The notes under the pieces: model-generated | Databases searched by the model: none | What the model was told of the DNA's origin: nothing | Seen by the model: only the letters and a program-made list of their open reading frames with translations | Part shown: positions 6,298 to 13,529 of the stretch, piece after piece | How positions within the stretch are numbered: position 1 is the stretch's first letter | Layout: every line of letters starts with the position of its first letter | Made by a program: the position numbers and the translations under genes | From: Actinomycetota bacterium | Lineage (GTDB): Bacteria; Actinomycetota; Thermoleophilia; Gaiellales; Gaiellaceae | Assembly (NCBI GenBank): GCA_005883365.1 | Contig: VAXA01000136.1 | Location: forward strand, 1 to 13,529 | Direction of reading: 5' to 3' | Length of the DNA stretch: 13,529 nt

Positions 6298-8103
6298 GTG
6301 TCGCTCCCGAAGACGACCCCTCCGCGGATCCAGATCCAGGAGGTGGCACCGCAGGTCGACTGCGGCCGCTACCCCGTCAAACGCACCGTCGAGGACCTGG
6401 TCGAGGTGACCGCACGGATCTTCCGCGACGGTCACGAGACGCTCGGTGCGGCCATCCGTCACCGAGGACCGGGCTCGACGCGCTGGACGGAGGCGCCGCT
6501 CGAGCCGCTCGTCAACGACGTCTGGCGCGGCTCCTTCGCGGTCAACCGCCCGGGTCTCTGGAGCTTCCGGATCGAGGCGTGGGTCGACCGCGTCGCGACG
6601 TTCCAGGAGGAGCTGCGGCGCAAGATCGCCGCGGGCCAAGCTGACCTCGCCGGCGAGCTGTCGGAGGGGGAGGTGCTGCTCGGCGGCGAGGAGCTGACCG
6701 TCGACATGGCGCTCGCGGCGCCGGCGGGTGTGCGTTCCGAGAAGGCGTGGTCGGCGACATACGAGGTGGACGTCGACCGGATCCTCGGCCGCTTCGGCTC
6801 GTGGTACGAGCTCTTCCCGCGCTCTTGGGGCGGCTTCGCCGGCGTGCGGGCCGTGCTGCCGCGTTTCGCCGAGCTCGGCTTCGACGTCCTCTACCTGCCG
6901 CCCATCCACCCGATCGGCCACACGAACCGCAAGGGCCGGAACAACTCCGAGGCGGCTGAGCCCGGCGACGTCGGCAGCCCATGGGCGATCGGCTCGGAGG
7001 AGGGCGGCCACGACGCGATCGACCCGTCGCTCGGAACCGAGAAGGAGCTCCGGGCCCTCGTGGCCGACGCGAGGACGCTCGGGATCGAGATCGCCCTCGA
7101 CTTCGCGATCCAGTGCTCGCCGGACCATCCGTGGCTGAAGCAGCATCCCGAGTGGTTCTTCCGCCGCCCCGACGGGACGCTGAAGTACGCCGAGAACCCG
7201 CCGAAGCGCTACCAGGACATCTACAACGTCGACTTCGCGAGCGAGGATTGGCAGGGTCTCTGGCAGGCGCTGCTCGACGTCGTCCTGCACTGGGTCGGCT
7301 GCGGCGTCACCGTCTTCCGCGTCGACAACCCGCACACGAAGCCGCTGCCGTTCTGGGAGTGGCTGATTCGCGAGGTGCGGCTGGAGAAGCCGGAGGTGAT
7401 CTTCCTCTCTGAGGCGTTTACGCGCCCGGCGCCGATGACGGCGCTCGCCAAGGCCGGCTTCGCGCAGAGCTACACGTACTTCACGTGGAAGAACACGCGC
7501 TGGGAGCTGCTGGAGTTCCTCGGCCAGCTCCTCGAGTGGCGGGAGTTCTACCGGCCCAACTGCTTCGCGAACACGCCGGACATCCTGCACGAGTACCTCC
7601 AAAACGGCGGCCGGCCCGCCTTCGAGGCGCGGCTGGTGCTTGCGGCGACGCTCTCCCCCTCGTACGGCATCTACTCCGGCTTCGAGCGGTGCGAGAACGT
7701 GCCCGTGCGGCCGGGCTCGGAGGAGTACCTCAACTCGGAGAAGTACGAGCTGAAGAAGCGGGCGCTCGAAGGGCCGCTGCTGCCGCTCGTCGCCAGGCTC
7801 AACGCCGCCCGGCGGGAGAACCCCGCGCTGCAGTGGCTCGAGCCGCTGACGCTCCTCGAGACCGAGAACGAGCAGCTCTTCGCCTTCCTCAAGCGGCGCG
7901 GCGAGAACAGCGTCGTCACGGTCGTCAACCTCGACCCGCAGGCGACGCAGGTCGGAACCTGCATCCTGCCGGTCTCCACCGGGCTGCCGCCGGCGTACCC
8001 GGTACGCGACCTGCTGTCGGACGAGACCTGGACATGGCGGATCGGCCGCAACTACGTCAAGCTCGCCCCCGGTCAAAGCCACGTGCTTAGGATCGGCGGC
8101 TGA
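6298..8103 (+). CDS. glgE: Alpha-1,4-glucan:maltose-1-phosphate maltosyltransferase GlgE (GH13_3)
   Basis: Cytoplasmic polymerase that transfers maltosyl from alpha-maltose-1-phosphate to the non-reducing end of an alpha-1,4-glucan, releasing phosphate. It has 601 residues. An N-terminal beta domain opens with [15 protein letters not shown] (15-29), includes a helical insert at about 97-125, and leads into the catalytic barrel from about 165 ([12 protein letters not shown], 168-179; [16 protein letters not shown], 201-216). Nucleophile D343 is in [11 protein letters not shown], acid/base E372 in FLSEAFTRP and D428 in [10 protein letters not shown]. The 29-residue D343-E372 spacing matches Streptomyces GlgE (D394/E423). 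It is somewhat shorter than mycobacterial and Streptomyces enzymes (roughly 670-700). The GTG at 6298 is the only start that keeps the conserved N-terminus; its ribosome site is weak. It is first of the treS-pep2-glgB series, and its TGA shares one base with the treS ATG. Confidence 0.95.
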   Translation: MSLPKTTPPRIQIQEVAPQVDCGRYPVKRTVEDLVEVTARIFRDGHETLGAAIRHRGPGSTRWTEAPLEPLVNDVWRGSFAVNRPGLWSFRIEAWVDRVATFQEELRRKIAAGQADLAGELSEGEVLLGGEELTVDMALAAPAGVRSEKAWSATYEVDVDRILGRFGSWYELFPRSWGGFAGVRAVLPRFAELGFDVLYLPPIHPIGHTNRKGRNNSEAAEPGDVGSPWAIGSEEGGHDAIDPSLGTEKELRALVADARTLGIEIALDFAIQCSPDHPWLKQHPEWFFRRPDGTLKYAENPPKRYQDIYNVDFASEDWQGLWQALLDVVLHWVGCGVTVFRVDNPHTKPLPFWEWLIREVRLEKPEVIFLSEAFTRPAPMTALAKAGFAQSYTYFTWKNTRWELLEFLGQLLEWREFYRPNCFANTPDILHEYLQNGGRPAFEARLVLAATLSPSYGIYSGFERCENVPVRPGSEEYLNSEKYELKKRALEGPLLPLVARLNAARRENPALQWLEPLTLLETENEQLFAFLKRRGENSVVTVVNLDPQATQVGTCILPVSTGLPPAYPVRDLLSDETWTWRIGRNYVKLAPGQSHVLRIGG

Positions 8104-9764
8104 TGTCTGAGCAGTGGTTCGAGAGGGATCCGCTGTGGTTCAAGCACGCGGTCTTCTACGAGATCCACATCCGCGGCTTCTTCGACGGCAACGACGACGG
8201 ATCCGGCGACTTCCGCGGCCTGATCGACAAGCTCGACTACCTCGAGTGGCTCGGCGTCGACTGCCTCTGGCTGCTGCCGATGTACGAGTCGCCGCTCCGC
8301 GACGGCGGCTACGACATCTCGAACTTCTTCGCCATCCACCCGGATTACGGGACGGTCGAGGACTTCCGCGAGTTCGTCGAGCAGGCGCACCAGCGCGGGA
8401 TGCGCGTGATCGCCGACCTCGTCATGAACCACACCTCGGCGGACCACCCGTGGTTCCAGGAGTCGCGGACGGAGCCGGCCGGCCCCAAGAGCAACTGGTA
8501 CGTCTGGTCGGACACCGACGAGCGCTACCCCGACGCGCGCGTCATCTTCATCGACGCCGAGCCGTCGAACTGGACGCTCGACCAGCTCCTCGGCGAGTAC
8601 TACTGGCACCGCTTCTTCCACCACCAGCCGGACCTCAACTACGACAACCCGGAGGTGCAGGAGGCGATGCTCGAGGTGCTGCGCTTCTGGCTCGACCTCG
8701 GCATCGACGGCTTCAGACTCGACGCCGTGCCGTACCTCTTCGAACGGGAGGAGACGAACGGCGAGAACCTCCCCGAGACGCACGAGTACCTGAAGCGGGT
8801 CCGCGCCGAGGTCGACGGGCGCTACCCCGACCGGCTGCTGCTCGCGGAGGCCAACCAGTGGCCGGAGGACGTCGTCGACTACTTCGGCGACGGCGACGAG
8901 TGCCAGATGTGCTTCCACTTCCCGGTCATGCCGCGGATGTTCATGGCGCTGCGGCGGGAGGACGCGACTCCTGTCTACGAGATTCTCGACCGCACCCCGC
9001 AGATCCCCGGCAACTGCCAGTGGGGCCTCTTCCTCCGCAACCACGACGAGCTGACGCTCGAGATGGTCACCGACGAAGAGCGGGACTACATGTACGAGGA
9101 GTACGCGAAGGACCCGCGGATGAAGCTCAACCTCGGGATCCGCCGCCGCCTCGCGCCGCTGCTCGACGCCGGCCGCGACGAGGCGGAGCTCCTGCACGCG
9201 ATCCTCTTCTCGCTGCCTGGTTCACCCGTGCTCTATTACGGGGACGAGATCGGCATGGGCGACAACGTCTATCTCGGCGACCGCGACGGCGTGCGCACGC
9301 CGATGCAGTGGTCGGGCGACCGCAACGCCGGCTTCTCGCGTGCCGACTGGGCTCAGCTCTACCTCCAGCCGCTGATGGATCCGGTCTACGGCTTCCAGGC
9401 GGTCAACGTGGAGGCGCAGCTACGCACGCCGAACTCGCTTCTGCGGTGGATGCAGCGCTTCATCGCCCTCCGCAAGGAGCACCCCGTCTTTGGGCTCGGC
9501 ACCTACCAGCCGCTCCGGGCCGAGAACACGCGCATCTTCGCCCACATCCGGACGTGGGAGGACGACATCGTCCTCTGCGTGCACAACCTCGCGCGCTCGG
9601 CGCAGGCCGTGCAGCTCGACCTCTCGGAGTACGCGGGTATGGTCCCGGTGGAGATGCTGGGCCGGACGGCCTTCCCGCCGATCGGGGAGCTGCCGTACCT
9701 CCTGACGCTCGCGCCGCGCGGGTTCTTCTGGTTCCAGCTCAGGCAAGCAGAGCAGGTGGATTGA
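8103..9764 (+). CDS. treS: Trehalose synthase TreS (GH13_16, maltose alpha-D-glucosyltransferase)
   Basis: Interconverts trehalose and maltose by intramolecular transglucosylation in the cytoplasm, feeding maltose to the next enzyme. It has 553 residues, a full catalytic core with C-terminal beta domain. The N-terminal [20 protein letters not shown] (16-35) is characteristic. Catalytic residues are D207 in [12 protein letters not shown]249 in [12 protein letters not shown] and D315 in [21 protein letters not shown] (221-230) and [18 protein letters not shown] are strong TreS markers that separate it from oligo-1,6-glucosidases. No maltokinase domain is fused to its C-terminus; that enzyme is the next gene. 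TGATG joins the glgE stop to the ATG at 8103, with AGGA ten bases upstream, so translation is probably coupled. A long open frame at 8114-9784 in another phase is a composition shadow. Confidence 0.96.
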   Translation: MSEQWFERDPLWFKHAVFYEIHIRGFFDGNDDGSGDFRGLIDKLDYLEWLGVDCLWLLPMYESPLRDGGYDISNFFAIHPDYGTVEDFREFVEQAHQRGMRVIADLVMNHTSADHPWFQESRTEPAGPKSNWYVWSDTDERYPDARVIFIDAEPSNWTLDQLLGEYYWHRFFHHQPDLNYDNPEVQEAMLEVLRFWLDLGIDGFRLDAVPYLFEREETNGENLPETHEYLKRVRAEVDGRYPDRLLLAEANQWPEDVVDYFGDGDECQMCFHFPVMPRMFMALRREDATPVYEILDRTPQIPGNCQWGLFLRNHDELTLEMVTDEERDYMYEEYAKDPRMKLNLGIRRRLAPLLDAGRDEAELLHAILFSLPGSPVLYYGDEIGMGDNVYLGDRDGVRTPMQWSGDRNAGFSRADWAQLYLQPLMDPVYGFQAVNVEAQLRTPNSLLRWMQRFIALRKEHPVFGLGTYQPLRAENTRIFAHIRTWEDDIVLCVHNLARSAQAVQLDLSEYAGMVPVEMLGRTAFPPIGELPYLLTLAPRGFFWFQLRQAEQVD

Positions 9765-9765
9765 G

Positions 9766-11099
9766 ATGGATGAGCGCGCGCTGATCGAGTACGTCACCCA
9801 GCAGCGCTGGTACGGCGCGAAGTCGCGAACCGTGTCGCATTCGGAGGTGCTCGACACGGTCACGATCCGGCAGGCAGAGCCGCAGCTGGCCCTGGCCCTC
9901 GTCGAGATGCGCTACGACACGGGAGCGCACGACATCTACCAGCTCCTGCTCGCCGGAGCCTCCGACGGCGGGACCTTCGACGGGCTCGCCGAGGACGCGG
10001 AGATCGCACGCGAGATCGTCAGCGCGATGCGAACGGGGCTGACCCTCCAGGGATCGGAAGGTGTGGCCGAGTTTCGGCCGGCCGACGACTTCTCCGCGCT
10101 CGGCCGCGAGCTCGGCGCCCCACGGCTCGTGTCGTCCGAACAGTCGAACAGCTCCATCGTCTTCGACGACGCGTTGATCCTCAAGGTCTTCCGCCGTCTC
10201 GAGCCGGGGATCAACCCGGAGCTCGAGATGCTCCGCTTCCTCACCGAGCACGGCTTCCGCAGCATCCCGGCATTCGGCGGCTGGTACGCGTACTCCGGCG
10301 GGCCGCTCACGGCCACTCTCGGGCTGCTGCAGCAGTACGTCGCCGGAGCGATCGGCGGCTGGGATATGGCGCTTGGGGAGATCGCCACGGCGCCCGAGCG
10401 CTTCCTCGACCGGCTCGGGCGGCTCGGAGAGGTAACGGCGCAGATGCACACGGCGCTCGGCTCCGACGCGGACGATCCCGCCTTCGCACCGGAGGAGCCG
10501 AGTGTCGAGTCGCTCGGTCTGCTGACGGCGACCGTGGACGAGGAGATCGCGCGCGTCTTCATCTCGCTGCCCGACGACGACGAACGCCTCGCGCCGATCC
10601 ACGGTCGCGGCGAGGAGGTGCGCGAGCAGTTGCGCCTCCTCACACACGCCGGCTCGAGCGGGCGCGTGATCCGCACGCACGGCGACTACCACCTCGGCCA
10701 GACACTCTGGAGCGCGAACGACTGGGTGATCCTCGACTTCGAGGGCGAGCCCGCGCGGACGCTCGTCGAGCGCCGCCGCAAGCGGTCGCCGCTCCGCGAC
10801 GTCGCCGGCATGCTCCGTTCCTTCGCGTACGCGGCTACGGCCGCCGAGCTCACGCGCGGCGCCGATGTGCCGGACGACTGGGAGGAGCGTGCGCGCCAGC
10901 GGTTCCTCGAGAGCTACCTCGACACGGTCGACCCGGCACTGCTGCCGCCCGGCGAGGCCGCGATCGAGCGGCTGCTCGCCGTGTTCGAGCTCGAGAAGGC
11001 CGTGTACGAGCTCCGCTACGAGCTGGACAACCGCCCTGATTGGGTCGGAATCCCCGTCACGGGTATCGACCGGCTCATGCAGCAGGCGGCGGAAGCGCT

Positions 11100-11103
<4 letters not shown>
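9766..11103 (+). CDS. pep2: Maltokinase Pep2 (Mak)
   Basis: Phosphorylates maltose with ATP to alpha-maltose-1-phosphate, the GlgE donor. It has 445 residues with the aminoglycoside-phosphotransferase-like kinase fold after a maltokinase N-terminal domain. The N-terminus has [10 protein letters not shown] (12-21), typical of maltokinases. The likely ATP-binding lysine is K140 in [11 protein letters not shown]. The kinase motif [11 protein letters not shown] (305-315) supplies catalytic D307, with Q312 where many relatives of the fold have Asn. ILDFEGEP (322-329) supplies metal-binding D324. [17 protein letters not shown] (341-357) is a strong family marker. The ATG at 9766 follows the treS stop by one base, with AGGTGG six bases upstream. 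Its TGA overlaps the glgB GTG. The position between treS and glgB matches GlgE-pathway clusters, which strengthens the call over a generic sugar kinase. Confidence 0.95.
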
Positions 11104-13184
<2,081 letters not shown>

Positions 13185-13195
13185 CGGAGCCGCCG

Positions 13196-13529
13196 GTGGA
13201 GGTCTGGCCGGGGCGGCCGTTCCCGCTCGGCGCGAAGTGGGACGGCGAGGGCACGAACTTCGCGCTCTTCTCCGAGCACGCCGAGCGCGTCGAGCTCTGC
13301 CTGTTCGATGGCGACCGCGAGACGCGGGTCGAGGTGCGGGATGTCACCGCCCACAACTGGCACTGCTACCTCCCCGGCGTCGGGCCGGGCCAGCGGTACG
13401 GCTGTCGCGTACACGGCCCGTACGAGCCGGAGACGGGGCAGCGCTTCAACGCCAACAAGCTCCTGATCGACCCGTACGCGAAGGCGATCGAGGGGCCCGT
13501 GCAGTGGGAGCGGGCCAACGTCCTCCCGT
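13196..13529 (+). CDS. glgX: Glycogen debranching enzyme GlgX/TreX-type, N-terminal part (runs off window)
   Basis: The start of an isoamylase-type debranching enzyme that would hydrolyse alpha-1,6 branches. About 111 codons are present, covering the CBM48-like N-terminal domain: [20 protein letters not shown] (5-24), [14 protein letters not shown], then [19 protein letters not shown] and LIDPYAKAI. These are hallmarks of the GlgX/TreX subfamily (GH13_11). The catalytic barrel is outside the window, so activity cannot be judged. GTG at 13196 has GGAG six bases upstream and lies 11 bases after the glgB stop. An alternative in-frame GTG at 13169 would overlap glgB and has a poorer site. It probably belongs to the glgE-glgB operon. 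TreX homologues often sit beside treY and treZ, so those may follow, but nothing here shows it. Confidence 0.9.
   Translation, partial: MEVWPGRPFPLGAKWDGEGTNFALFSEHAERVELCLFDGDRETRVEVRDVTAHNWHCYLPGVGPGQRYGCRVHGPYEPETGQRFNANKLLIDPYAKAIEGPVQWERANVLP

Noticed and set aside
6352..6380. TTGACG on the minus strand at 6380-6375 as a -35 for malQ.
   Set aside because: No acceptable -10 follows at 16-19 bases (the sequence there reads about GACCTG), so the promoter is not supported.
5539..8082. 847-codon open frame on the minus strand, antisense to glgE and in a different phase over malQ.
   Set aside because: Its translation is rich in Arg, Ala, Glu and Val with no domain motif, and two well-supported genes fill the region. 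It is the usual antisense shadow of high-GC codon bias.
8073..9197. 374-codon antisense open frame under treS.
   Set aside because: It is a low-complexity Val/Glu/Arg/Leu product that mirrors treS codons. It has no supporting ribosome site or motif.
8114..9784. 556-codon plus-strand open frame overlapping treS in another phase.
   Set aside because: The product is almost all Arg, Ala, Gly and Pro with no recognisable motif, while the other frame encodes a complete trehalose synthase with its catalytic triad.

Overview
The window is high-GC bacterial DNA, almost wholly coding, with GTG starts and stop/start overlaps. It looks like an ordinary chromosomal segment. A compact GlgE-TreS-Pep2-GlgB cluster next to a pstSCAB operon suggests Actinomycetota. 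A deep lineage such as Thermoleophilia/Gaiellales is my guess from general protein character only; no RNA or marker gene here fixes the taxon. I see no tRNA, rRNA, mobile element, CRISPR array, prophage or long repeat, and no gene-free stretch over 300 bases. The largest gap is 143 bases (3639-3781).

Layout. (a) 1-3638, minus strand: the high-affinity phosphate importer, transcribed leftward as pstS-pstC-pstA-pstB, with pstB running off the left edge. pstC/pstA and pstA/pstB overlap by 4 bases. A small inverted repeat lies between pstS and pstC. (b) 3639-3781: a divergent control region with a tandem 11-base repeat that resembles a PhoP/PhoB (Pho) box. (c) 3782-5050, plus strand: phoU, here divergent from pst, then a membrane PAP2-type phosphatase nine bases later. 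(d) 5058-6263, minus strand: an unusually short GH77 4-alpha-glucanotransferase (malQ), tail-to-tail with the PAP2 gene and head-to-head with glgE across only 34 bases. (e) 6298-13529, plus strand: glgE, treS, pep2, glgB and the start of a glgX/treX-type debranching enzyme, packed as one likely operon.

How it works. PstS captures phosphate outside the membrane, PstC/PstA form the channel, PstB drives it, and PhoU couples transport state to the phosphate-starvation response. In the sugar block TreS interconverts trehalose and maltose, and Pep2 phosphorylates maltose with ATP to maltose-1-phosphate. GlgE adds its maltosyl unit to an alpha-1,4-glucan, GlgB makes alpha-1,6 branches, and MalQ and the debranching enzyme remodel or recycle the glucan. 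This is the known GlgE pathway from trehalose to glycogen-like glucan.

I did not find a convincing undescribed system. The points most worth checking are the Pho-box-like repeat, the hairpin between pstS and pstC, the divergent phoU paired with a PAP2 phosphatase, the shortened MalQ, and the tight malQ/glgE divergent promoter.
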